A stretch of DNA of 25,287 nucleotides from a virus, in the IMG/VR virus record IMGVR_UViG_3300032220_001393, positions 1 to 25,287 of that record; one strand, 5' to 3'. Below the pieces are notes generated by a model, which worked only from the letters and a program-made list of their open reading frames with translations, made no database searches and was not told where the DNA came from. This document shows positions 7,006 through 13,272 of this stretch, one piece after another (within the stretch, counting starts at the first letter, position 1; each line of letters begins with the position of its first letter). Position numbers and translations under genes: made by a program.

Positions 7006-8366
7006 AACGAGGACGAGGACTATTTTGGCGTGACCGACGCTTGTTCCGTCTTTGGCTTGTCACCACTTGGATGATTCTGAGTTTCGGAACGGGTGCCAAA
7101 GCCTCAAACGACGGTCTAGACGTCACCGTCTACAAGTTCTACGACGGTCCACCTGTCCTTGACGCCTTTGGGAACCTCGCCCCAGAGAACACTCAACTCT
7201 GCGAAAGTTCCATGACGTGGACTTCGGACATCAACTTTGAATGGGGCGGAGATGTAGTTGCTGGTTGTGACTACGATCAGGTTGTTGTTCACTTTTCGGG
7301 TTCACTCACACTGCCCGAACGAACACTCCTAGTGGTCGCCCACGACGATGGCGCCGCGCTAATCCTCAATGGCTACTATTGGATAGACCAATGGTACGAC
7401 GTCGGTTGCCAATGGGATTTTGTTTGGGCAGACGCTGGAACTTACACACTGGACTTTTGGTACTATGAAAACGGCGGTGGAGCGTGCGCCCAACTTCTCT
7501 ACACCGACGAGAACCAATACTCGTACGAACCTGTCCCGTCCGCATGGTTTACCAATGAACCTGCGCCGACCACAACCGTAGAGGAGACGACCACAACATG
7601 GGAAGTGCCAACAACGTCCATAGCAGTGGAGACGACCTCTACTACTATTGCCCCAACGACGAGTGTCCCTGTGGAGGAAGTTCCACCCACCGAGACGACT
7701 ATTGGCGAACCCACTCCTACGGTTACGACCGAAACGCCGACCACTCTGTCGCCCACAACAACTTCAAGCGAGCCTTCCCCGACGACGGAACCGACTCCTG
7801 ATACCGAGCCAGCGCCCGAAACCACCGTAGAGGACGAAACAACTACCACGTCTGAACCGTCGGTGCCTGAGGACTCGGTGCCTGCTGACTCAATCCCTGA
7901 GGAATCCGTCCCTGAGGAAATAACAACGGAACCGCCAACCGAGGAAACACCCGAAACAACCGTCCCCGACGAGGAGATCAGTCAAGAAGTCGCTGACCTT
8001 CTGACCTCGGACTTTACCGAACTTTCCACTGAGGAAATCGTCGCTGAACTTGATCCCGAAGTGCTTGCCGAATTAACCGATGAGCAAATCTCTGAGTTGA
8101 TTGAGAACATCGCCGACGCCGAGTTAACCGACGAACAGGCTGAGGCTATAGCGGAAGCGCTATCGGACGCACCCGACGAAGTCAAGCAGGAATTTGAATC
8201 CCAAGTTGACGTTTTCTCAGGGCAATTTGATGCCTACGTACCTCTGAACTCCCTCATCACGGTCGGTGGACGCCGAGTGATAATCGCGGCGACATCCGCA
8301 GTCCTTCTGCTACCTGCACCAACAACTGCTGGTAGCAACAACTCCTCAAAGAAAGGTAGAAAATAG
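6996..8366 (+). CDS. Secreted, membrane-anchored PA14-domain protein with Thr/Pro-rich stalk
   Basis: 456 residues. A basic start and hydrophobic stretch (about residues 14-35, ending near GAKASND) form a signal peptide or anchor. Residues about 40-180 match a PA14 domain: VVAHDDGAALILNGYYWID, then AGTYTLDFWYYENGGGACAQL. PA14 domains are beta-barrel modules, often sugar-binding. Next comes a long Thr/Pro/Glu-rich stalk (about 185-330) with TTTT runs and acidic SVPE repeats. A helical acidic region follows, with two T-D-E-Q units (about 335-400). The C-terminus has a hydrophobic segment (VIIAATSAVLLLPAP) and a basic tail, like a membrane anchor. It directly precedes the lysis genes, and its last base is shared with the next start. 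It could alter the infected cell surface, block superinfection, or be displayed on virions; none is shown. Confidence 0.7.
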   Translation: MTVERGRGLFWRDRRLFRLWLVTTWMILSFGTGAKASNDGLDVTVYKFYDGPPVLDAFGNLAPENTQLCESSMTWTSDINFEWGGDVVAGCDYDQVVVHFSGSLTLPERTLLVVAHDDGAALILNGYYWIDQWYDVGCQWDFVWADAGTYTLDFWYYENGGGACAQLLYTDENQYSYEPVPSAWFTNEPAPTTTVEETTTTWEVPTTSIAVETTSTTIAPTTSVPVEEVPPTETTIGEPTPTVTTETPTTLSPTTTSSEPSPTTEPTPDTEPAPETTVEDETTTTSEPSVPEDSVPADSIPEESVPEEITTEPPTEETPETTVPDEEISQEVADLLTSDFTELSTEEIVAELDPEVLAELTDEQISELIENIADAELTDEQAEAIAEALSDAPDEVKQEFESQVDVFSGQFDAYVPLNSLITVGGRRVIIAATSAVLLLPAPTTAGSNNSSKKGRK

Positions 8367-8536
8367 TGAAACGGTTACTTCGTGAAGTGGTAGCGCTCGG
8401 TTGGAGCGTGGTCGGTGCAGGTTTTGTTTTGATGACCGTGAGCGGTTCTGTTTTCAGAACGGGCATGGTGCTAACCTTGACTGGGGTTTGTGTACAATTG
8501 CTAGGCTTATTGCTAAAGGAGAATGACGATGAATAA
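8366..8536 (+). CDS. Small two-helix membrane protein, holin-like
   Basis: 56 residues from a GTG start whose first base is the last base of the upstream TAG stop. The product begins VKRLLREVVALGWSVVGAGF. It has two hydrophobic segments, about residues 10-27 and 33-50, separated by a short turn with one Arg. It has a basic N-terminus and an acidic C-terminus (KENDDE), so an N-in/C-in hairpin topology is likely. It overlaps the next gene by eight bases and stands first in the lysis block. Phages often pair a holin with a second small membrane protein (antiholin or second holin); that role is inferred from size, topology and position. No cellular family is recognised. Confidence 0.6.
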   Translation: MKRLLREVVALGWSVVGAGFVLMTVSGSVFRTGMVLTLTGVCVQLLGLLLKENDDE

Positions 8537-8792
8537 AGCACAAGACATTTTCGGGCGGATTGTGGCTACATTTTTGTCGTCCGCATTGGCAATAGTTGGT
8601 GGCTCGTCAGTCATCAACGCCTTTACTGAAAACGATATCTCAATCTTTCAGTCTGCAGGACTCGCTGGTATCGCCGCGTGTGCTCAAGTCGTGGAGCGCC
8701 TCGCGCGTGCTTCGCTTGACGGGACACTCACATCGCAAGAGATCAACGAGGCTTTCCTACCCACCAAAACCGACAAAGGAACACCAGAATGA
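8529..8792 (+). CDS. Holin
   Basis: 87 residues. Two in-frame ATGs occur; the second (8529) is chosen because AAGGAG ends seven bases before it, while it would be only one base before the first (8523). The product has a hydrophobic helix (RIVATFLSSALAIVGGSSVI, about 10-29), a second (AGLAGIAACAQVV), and a charged C-terminus with DGTLTSQEINEAF. This layout, with the D-G-x-L-(T/S)-x-x-E-I-N-x-A-F ending, is familiar from small actinophage holins. Holins form lesions in the inner membrane that release endolysin. Its stop overlaps the endolysin start by four bases, which strengthens the call. Confidence 0.75.
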   Translation: MNKAQDIFGRIVATFLSSALAIVGGSSVINAFTENDISIFQSAGLAGIAACAQVVERLARASLDGTLTSQEINEAFLPTKTDKGTPE

Positions 8793-9523
8793 ACCGACCG
8801 TACACAGGCTTTGATAACAACGCCAACGGCAAACGAGCAGGACTTGAGAAGTTCGTAGAATTGACCGTCGCCTACTTCAACCGTGGCGTCTACAACAACG
8901 GGACATGGTCGGTCCGCAACATGAACAACGGCAACCTTGCCAAACCGAAACCGTCGGTTCACGGGACTGGACGAGCCGCGGACTTGAGTTGGCGAAAGAA
9001 CGGTGTCAAAGGATTCGGCGACCACGCTCTTGCTTGTCAGGTTGTTGATTTCTGGGTGGCGAACGCTGAACTCTTTTTGGTTGAGGAAATACACGATTAC
9101 TTCCCAGCGCCTTTCGGACGTGGTTGGAAATGTGACCGTTCGGCTTGGAAAATATATGACAAGCCTTCCATCGGTTCAGCGCCTGGTGGCGACTGGTTTC
9201 ACGTGGAGATCGCCCCAACCCACGCTGACAACCCTGCATTTTACGAGCAAGCCTTCGCCAGCCTCGCAGGTGCAAAGCCAGCAGTAGCAACTCCAGCGCC
9301 GACGCCAGCGCCGACAGGTTTGACGTTGACGTATCCTGGCTCCGCTCTCAAGGTCGGTTCAAAGGGCGAAGCAGTCAAACTTGTTCAGACAATTGTTGGA
9401 GCGAAAGCGGACGGTAACTTCGGTGCCAAGACCGCTGAACTCGTCAAGGTTTGGCAGGCAGGTCACAAACTGCAAAACGACGGTGTGGTTGGTGCTCAAA
9501 CGTGGAAAGCAATGTTCGGTTGA
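8789..9523 (+). CDS. Endolysin: M15-type peptidase plus peptidoglycan-binding domain
   Basis: 244 residues. The catalytic domain (about 1-160) shows the M15/VanY zinc-peptidase signature S-x-H-x-x-G-x-A-x-D: H58 and D65 in SVHGTGRAADL. The second half is D135-W-F-H138 (GDWFHVEI), giving the expected two His and one Asp ligands plus an acidic residue near the last His. Such enzymes cut peptide cross-links or D-Ala bonds in peptidoglycan. A Pro/Ala/Thr linker (about 175-190) leads to a C-terminal PG_binding_1-type domain (GSKGEAVKLVQTIVGAKADG, then GVVGAQTWKAM). There is no signal peptide, so release depends on the holin. Position directly after the holin supports the role. Confidence 0.9.
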   Translation: MNRPYTGFDNNANGKRAGLEKFVELTVAYFNRGVYNNGTWSVRNMNNGNLAKPKPSVHGTGRAADLSWRKNGVKGFGDHALACQVVDFWVANAELFLVEEIHDYFPAPFGRGWKCDRSAWKIYDKPSIGSAPGGDWFHVEIAPTHADNPAFYEQAFASLAGAKPAVATPAPTPAPTGLTLTYPGSALKVGSKGEAVKLVQTIVGAKADGNFGAKTAELVKVWQAGHKLQNDGVVGAQTWKAMFG

Positions 9524-9526
9524 GCC

Positions 9527-9883
9527 ATGAGCGAGGGAAGCATTGTCACGCTCATCGTGTCCATCATCTCGGCTTCAGGTGCCATCGGTGCTTCGGTTGC
9601 AGGGTACCTAGTTCAAAAGAATCAACGTTCGCTTGAACGTAACCAGCGAGTATTTCGCCGTGAGAATTCTGACCAACACGGTGCAACTTTGGCTTTGATC
9701 AAGGAAATTCAAATCACAACGCATGAAACTAAAGATGACGTGCGTGCGCTACGCTCTGATTTTGATAGCCATGTAAAGCAAGATGATGAACCCGTCAAAA
9801 TTCGCGCCGTGAGGAGCACTGCCAATGGCAACAAAACGATCACCAAACCAAAATCAGCACGATCTACTAAACGCGCTGTCTGA
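9527..9883 (+). CDS. Membrane-anchored lysis-block protein (DUF2746-like)
   Basis: 118 residues, starting three bases after the endolysin stop. The N-terminus has one transmembrane helix (IVTLIVSIISASGAIGASVAGYLV, residues about 5-28). A charged, helical, coiled-coil-like region follows (QRSLERNQRVF, then KEIQITTHETKDDVRALRSDF), ending in a basic Lys/Arg/Ser tail. Small proteins of this layout follow the lysin gene in many actinophages and are often labelled DUF2746 or Rz-like; the match is by pattern only. It could span toward the cell wall or outer layers and help the last lysis step. Its last 59 bases overlap the next gene in another frame. Confidence 0.6.
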   Translation: MSEGSIVTLIVSIISASGAIGASVAGYLVQKNQRSLERNQRVFRRENSDQHGATLALIKEIQITTHETKDDVRALRSDFDSHVKQDDEPVKIRAVRSTANGNKTITKPKSARSTKRAV

Positions 9884-10139
9884 CACGCCAGACGATAAGT
9901 CAACGTCTGGATTCGCTTGTTCAGTTGACCGAATACGTCAAACGGTCAACGTTGAAACTCGCACCTTGATAGATCAACGAATAGAGGAAATCCGTAGTCG
10001 GAGAGATTTTGTTGCACCGAAACGGTCTGGTGGCGTTAACTGCTCGTGGCTTGCGAGAGTGTTAACCGAGAACGGATACACCGTTTCGGCTTTCGTGGTT
10101 CAAAACCATGTAGGGAAGAGGTGCCGTTGTGGGTATTGA
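9825..10139 (+). CDS. Small basic protein, possible DNA-binding
   Basis: 104 residues. The ATG lies inside the end of the preceding gene but is preceded by GAGGAG at a suitable distance, so this start is plausible. The N-terminus is polar; the middle (IDQRIEEIRSRRDFVAPKRS) is basic and helical. The C-terminus, NCSWLARVLTENGYTVSAFVVQNHV followed by GKRCRCGY, looks like a helix-turn-helix with a short Cys-rich end. A sequence-specific DNA-binding role is possible but not proven. It shares ten bases with the phosphoesterase gene, so the two are probably co-translated. Confidence 0.5.
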   Translation: MATKRSPNQNQHDLLNALSDTPDDKSTSGFACSVDRIRQTVNVETRTLIDQRIEEIRSRRDFVAPKRSGGVNCSWLARVLTENGYTVSAFVVQNHVGKRCRCGY

Positions 10140-11298
10140 GGACGCTTTGAGCGCTGGCAATCAAGGGACAGCGAGAGACCGACTTGGCAAACTCGTAGAG
10201 TTACTTGAGCGGTCGGGGATCAACCCCGACGAAATTGGGCGAGTTGACAAAATAAATGTGTGGCAAGGTTTCCTCAAAGACAACGAGGGCAACCCTCAAC
10301 TAGTGGATATGGCTGGCGTTGTTCTTTCGCCAGAGTGGTCGCAGGAACCCGAATACCCCGTCGTCCAGCAGTGCGCCCCGACTGTTATCAAGCCAATCAA
10401 AACGAACATTCAGTCAACTATAACTACTACATTTGTGGTTTTGCCTGATCCGCAAATCGGGTACATGAGGCTTTCGGATGGCGAAATGATCCCATGCCAC
10501 GACGAGGACGCTATGGACGTGGCACTCCAAATAACGCGCGCTTCAAAGCCAGACACAATCATCAACCTCGGCGACTTTTTGGACCTGCCCGAATGGTCAT
10601 CCAAATTCCTCGTCTTGCCCGAATTCGTCCTGACGACTCAACCGACTATTGACCGAGCGCACCGCTTCCTCGCCGAACAACGAGCAGTTGCACCAGAAGC
10701 CAAAATGGTCCTCATTGCTGGCAACCACGATGACCGACTCGGTAAGGCGATCGCCAAAAATGCGATGGGCGCACTCCGCCTTCGCCGAGCCGAAGCGCCC
10801 AGCGAGTGGAGCGTCCTTTCGCTACCGTTTCTTCTCAGGCTGGACGAACTCGGTGTGCAGTACGTGGGCGGATATCCTGCTGGACGGTACAAGATTGCCG
10901 ATGCCTGCCCTGACGCTGGTCTGACGCCGTTATACGCCGTACACGGGGAAAAGTTAGACGTAGCCAAGGTTGCTCGGACTGAACGCCAATCCATCGTGCA
11001 AGGTCACATTCACCGTCAGGCTTTGCACTACGAAACCTACGAAGTTGACGGTCGCCCCGAAACCGTCCTCGGCGTGTCACCAGGATGCCTGTGCCGAGTT
11101 GACGGTGCGGTCCCTTCCACCAAGAATGGAATTGATGAAACTGGACGTCCGTTGACTCGTTGGGAGAATTGGGAACAAGGCATGATGATTGTTTCGGTTG
11201 ACAACGAGACGGGACGTTGGGATATTGAGTTGATCCGAATTCACTGCGGTGAGGCGGTTTGGCGTGGAAAGAAATATCGCTCAACAAGACTTGACTAG
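10129..11298 (+). CDS. Calcineurin-like metallophosphoesterase
   Basis: 389 residues from a GTG start with GAAGAGG upstream. Metallophosphoesterases use two metal ions to split phosphodiesters or phosphomonoesters. The motifs appear in order: D107-x-Q109 (LPDPQIG; the family usually has D-x-H, so Gln replaces a metal-binding His), G148-D149 (NLGDFLD), G198-N199-H200-D201 (AGNHDDR), H272 (VHGE), and G292-H293-x-H295 (GHIH). About 100 residues precede the catalytic domain and contain a short W-Q-G-F and a Pro-rich linker. Similar proteins are frequent in actinophages, where the substrate is unknown; nucleic acid is possible. Its stop overlaps the -35 box of the next promoter. Confidence 0.85.
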   Translation: MGIEDALSAGNQGTARDRLGKLVELLERSGINPDEIGRVDKINVWQGFLKDNEGNPQLVDMAGVVLSPEWSQEPEYPVVQQCAPTVIKPIKTNIQSTITTTFVVLPDPQIGYMRLSDGEMIPCHDEDAMDVALQITRASKPDTIINLGDFLDLPEWSSKFLVLPEFVLTTQPTIDRAHRFLAEQRAVAPEAKMVLIAGNHDDRLGKAIAKNAMGALRLRRAEAPSEWSVLSLPFLLRLDELGVQYVGGYPAGRYKIADACPDAGLTPLYAVHGEKLDVAKVARTERQSIVQGHIHRQALHYETYEVDGRPETVLGVSPGCLCRVDGAVPSTKNGIDETGRPLTRWENWEQGMMIVSVDNETGRWDIELIRIHCGEAVWRGKKYRSTRLD

Positions 11299-11319
11299 TG
11301 CTTTAGCCTAGTTTAGTGT
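11291..11319 (+). promoter_or_regulatory. Sigma70-type promoter, likely leaderless
   Basis: TTGACT (11291-11296) and TAGTGT (11314-11319) are 17 bases apart, the ideal spacing. The ATG of the next gene is at 11327, seven bases after the -10 box, so transcription would start about at the start codon. No ribosome site is present, which fits a leaderless mRNA. Confidence 0.55.
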
Positions 11320-11326
11320 TGTTTCC

Positions 11327-11548
11327 ATGAGCAACCCACCCGACGACATTTGCCCAGCCTGCTTAGGCACCACCATGATCCTTCTGCCATCGGTAGACGA
11401 CATTGACGAGTTCCTCTGTCCCTGTTGCACCCGATGGACTGACGGATTTCCAGGATTGGCGATCCGAAATGGCGTCCGACGCCACTACATCATCAGCCCT
11501 TCCGAACCTAACGAATTCGCCATCTACAACGGCGCTCCCGATCTCTAG
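11327..11548 (+). CDS. Small zinc-ribbon protein
   Basis: 73 residues. Two knuckles, C9-P-A-C12 (DICPACLG) and C31-P-C-C34 (FLCPCCTRW), are spaced like a four-Cys zinc ribbon. The rest is short and polar, with a basic patch (RNGVRRHY). It appears to be the first gene of a new transcription unit, judging by the promoter 7 bases upstream and the absence of a ribosome site. Small zinc ribbons of this type can bind nucleic acid or modify host polymerase, but nothing here decides the function. Its stop codon lies inside an inverted repeat. Confidence 0.65.
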   Translation: MSNPPDDICPACLGTTMILLPSVDDIDEFLCPCCTRWTDGFPGLAIRNGVRRHYIISPSEPNEFAIYNGAPDL

Positions 11549-11569
11549 TACACCCCTGTGGTGTAGTAG
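11545..11569 (+). repeat. Inverted repeat, possible operator or transcript hairpin
   Basis: CTAGTACACC (11545-11554) and GGTGTAGTAG (11560-11569) are complementary apart from one G/G mismatch, around a five-base centre CCTGT. It overlaps the zinc-ribbon gene stop and lies about 26 bases before the Gam-like gene. There is no T run after it, so it is not a standard terminator. Confidence 0.5.
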
Positions 11570-11595
11570 GAAAACAAACCAACCCGAAAGGAATC

Positions 11596-12153
11596 ATGAG
11601 CATGACCATCCCCGAACTCAAGCACGAACTTGACGACGTACTGACTGATGACGAGAAACGAGAACGTTTCCGCATTGAGGACGACGGTTCAGCAACTTGG
11701 GCAATGCGAAAACTTGCCGAAATTGTGACCACTCAGAAAGAAACCGAATTCTTGCTGAAGTCCGAACAAGAACGACTTAACCATTGGTTTGAGAGCGTGA
11801 TGAAACCGCTCCGAGACAAGGCTACGTTCTTTGAGAGCATCCTCGGCGACTACGCAGTCCGAGAACGCTTTGCCAACGATCGCAAAACGATCACACTGCC
11901 TCACGGCAAAATCAGCACCCGACCAGCGTCCGACAAATGGGACATTGACAACGACATCCTGATGGCGTTCCTCAAGTCAAGCGACTACAAAGAACTGATC
12001 AAGGTCAAAGAGGAACTTTCGCTTTCCGCTTTGAAGAGCGCCTTCTCAGTCACCAAAGATGGCAATGTGGTAACTCCCGAAGGTGAACTCGTGCAGGGAA
12101 TCACAATCCGACCCACCGACATTTCAGTCTCAATCAACCCGACAACAGAATAG
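11596..12153 (+). CDS. Gam-like host-nuclease inhibitor
   Basis: 185 residues, with GAAAGGA upstream of the ATG (a second ATG follows two codons later). Mu Gam-type proteins bind double-strand DNA ends and shield them from host exonuclease. The layout fits: a long helical N-terminal half with a coiled coil (KLAEIVTTQKETEFLLKSEQ, then WFESVMKPLRDKATFFESIL), followed by the compact beta part with KTITLPHGKISTRPASDKW and the C-terminal VVTPEGELVQGITIRP. The K-T-x-x-L-P-x-G-x-(I/L) and G-E-x-V-x-G-(I/V) elements are typical of Gam-like proteins in phage recombination modules. A RecA-fold ATPase gene follows nine bases later, which supports a recombination role. Recognition is by pattern. Confidence 0.7.
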   Translation: MSMTIPELKHELDDVLTDDEKRERFRIEDDGSATWAMRKLAEIVTTQKETEFLLKSEQERLNHWFESVMKPLRDKATFFESILGDYAVRERFANDRKTITLPHGKISTRPASDKWDIDNDILMAFLKSSDYKELIKVKEELSLSALKSAFSVTKDGNVVTPEGELVQGITIRPTDISVSINPTTE

Positions 12154-12162
12154 GAAAACAAC

Positions 12163-13092
12163 ATGAGCAAATCGCTGTTTCAACCAGCATCAAAGCAACA
12201 AGCGAGAGCGAGGGTAGCATTCTCAGGCTCCTCTGGCTCAGGCAAAACGTACTGGTCGCTCGCATGGGCAAGCGTCCTCGCCGAAGGGAACAAGGTAGCG
12301 TTCATTGATACGGAACGAGGCTCGGCAAGCCTCTACGCCGATCAGTTCGCCTTTGACGTCCTAGAAATGCGACCGCCCTTTCACCCCGACCGATTGGTTG
12401 AGGCGCTCCAAGAAGCAACCAAGGCAGGGTACCGAGCAGTCGTTGTTGACTCGCTCACACACTTTTGGAGCGGTCAAGGCGGAACGCTAGAAATTGTTGA
12501 TCAAGCGTCCAGCAGGTTCAAAGGCAACACGCACGCCGCGTGGCAAGTAGGAACTCCGATCCAGCAACGAATGGTTGACGCCCTACTCGGCTTTGAAGGT
12601 CACTTGATCGCAACGATGCGAGCCAAAACCGAATGGGTGATGGAACCCGACGAGCGAGGACGAGTCACACCTCGCAAGGTCGGACTCGCACCCCAGCAAC
12701 GTTCCGACATAGAATTTGAATTCACAATGATGATGGAAATTGAAGCGTCATCACATCGGGCTTCGGTTTCCAAGAGTCGCTTCGCCGACTTTGCCGACAA
12801 GGTGTTCGCACCAAACGAATGCCACTCAAGCGCCGAGCAGTTCCTCGGATGGTTGAAGTCAGGCAAACAAATGGTGAGCCGAAACATCGGTGACGGAATC
12901 AAACAGCAGATCAGCCTCCTGAACGATCTGCAACGGGACTACTTGCGAGAGCAATGGAAACTTCTCGGTTTACCGAAAGCCGAACACCTTGATGAGGACT
13001 CGGTTGAAACCGCTCAACTGATTTTGAGAGAGGCGCTTCAAATTGTGCCGTTTGAGGAACCAGCCGAGGAACTCGCTGAAGCACCCTTCTGA
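12163..13092 (+). CDS. Sak4-like RecA-fold ATPase (AAA_24)
   Basis: 309 residues. Sak4-type ATPases work as single-strand-annealing or recombination partners in phages, usually with an SSB or other partner. Walker A is G22-S-S-G-S-G-K28-T29; an acidic FIDTERGSASLYAD follows (about 48-60), and Walker B is VVVDS with D96. The P-loop start, Asp/Glu after beta 3, and a T-M-R-x-K motif (151-155) match the AAA_24/Sak4 group. Residues about 240-309 form a helical C-terminal extension (LLNDLQRDYLREQWKLLGLP) with an acidic end, not part of the core. It is next to a Gam-like gene. A DNA-packaging or helicase ATPase is less likely because of the short RecA-like core. Confidence 0.8.
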   Translation: MSKSLFQPASKQQARARVAFSGSSGSGKTYWSLAWASVLAEGNKVAFIDTERGSASLYADQFAFDVLEMRPPFHPDRLVEALQEATKAGYRAVVVDSLTHFWSGQGGTLEIVDQASSRFKGNTHAAWQVGTPIQQRMVDALLGFEGHLIATMRAKTEWVMEPDERGRVTPRKVGLAPQQRSDIEFEFTMMMEIEASSHRASVSKSRFADFADKVFAPNECHSSAEQFLGWLKSGKQMVSRNIGDGIKQQISLLNDLQRDYLREQWKLLGLPKAEHLDEDSVETAQLILREALQIVPFEEPAEELAEAPF

Positions 13093-13103
13093 GGTACGTC
13101 CGC

Positions 13104-13140
13104 ACCCGATGGTGGAGCCGTGTGAGTTCCACCATCGGGT
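13104..13140 (+). repeat. Strong hairpin 1 in the non-coding block
   Basis: ACCCGATGGTGGA (13104-13116) is perfectly complementary to TCCACCATCGGGT (13128-13140), with an 11-base loop. It begins 12 bases after the Sak4 stop. A 13-pair stem could end transcription of the recombination operon, protect the 3' end, or belong to a structured RNA. No T run follows. Confidence 0.65.
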
Positions 13141-13148
13141 CGGCACGC

Positions 13149-13169
13149 GCAAGGCATGAGCAACCTTGC
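13149..13169 (+). repeat. Hairpin 2 in the non-coding block
   Basis: GCAAGG (13149-13154) pairs with CCTTGC (13164-13169) around a nine-base loop. It lies nine bases after hairpin 1 and two bases before hairpin 3, making a run of three. Confidence 0.5.
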
Positions 13170-13171
13170 AG

Positions 13172-13204
13172 ACGCCCGAACCCGACATCGGGCGTATTAA
13201 TTTT
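13172..13204 (+). terminator. Probable rho-independent terminator (hairpin 3)
   Basis: ACGCCCGA (13172-13179) pairs with TCGGGCGT (13188-13195), eight pairs with a loop of eight, followed by ATTAATTTT. A GC stem followed by a T-rich run fits a terminator ending the recombination operon. The remaining 68 bases to the initiator gene hold a ribosome site (GAGGAG) and no convincing promoter; TAAAGT near 13244 has only a poor -35. Confidence 0.5.
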
Positions 13205-13272
13205 GAGAGTATCAGATCGGCGATCAACTTTCGCTATCTGCAGGTAAAGTTTCCCACAATCCGAGGAGCAAC

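Noticed and set aside
7499-7849. Open frame of 116 codons on the minus strand, Val/Ser-rich
   Set aside because: It is the complement of the Thr/Pro-rich stalk of the PA14 gene; repetitive ACC/ACG codons read backwards give Val/Gly runs. No start signal of its own.
8477-8507. Promoter before the holin: TTGACT with TACAAT
   Set aside because: The boxes are only 10 bases apart; the alternative TAGGCT is 19 bases away and poor. Not strong enough to list.
13093-13272. tRNA or small coding gene in the longest gap
   Set aside because: The stems do not fold into a cloverleaf (no T-arm consensus or CCA-like end) and no frame with a start signal fits.
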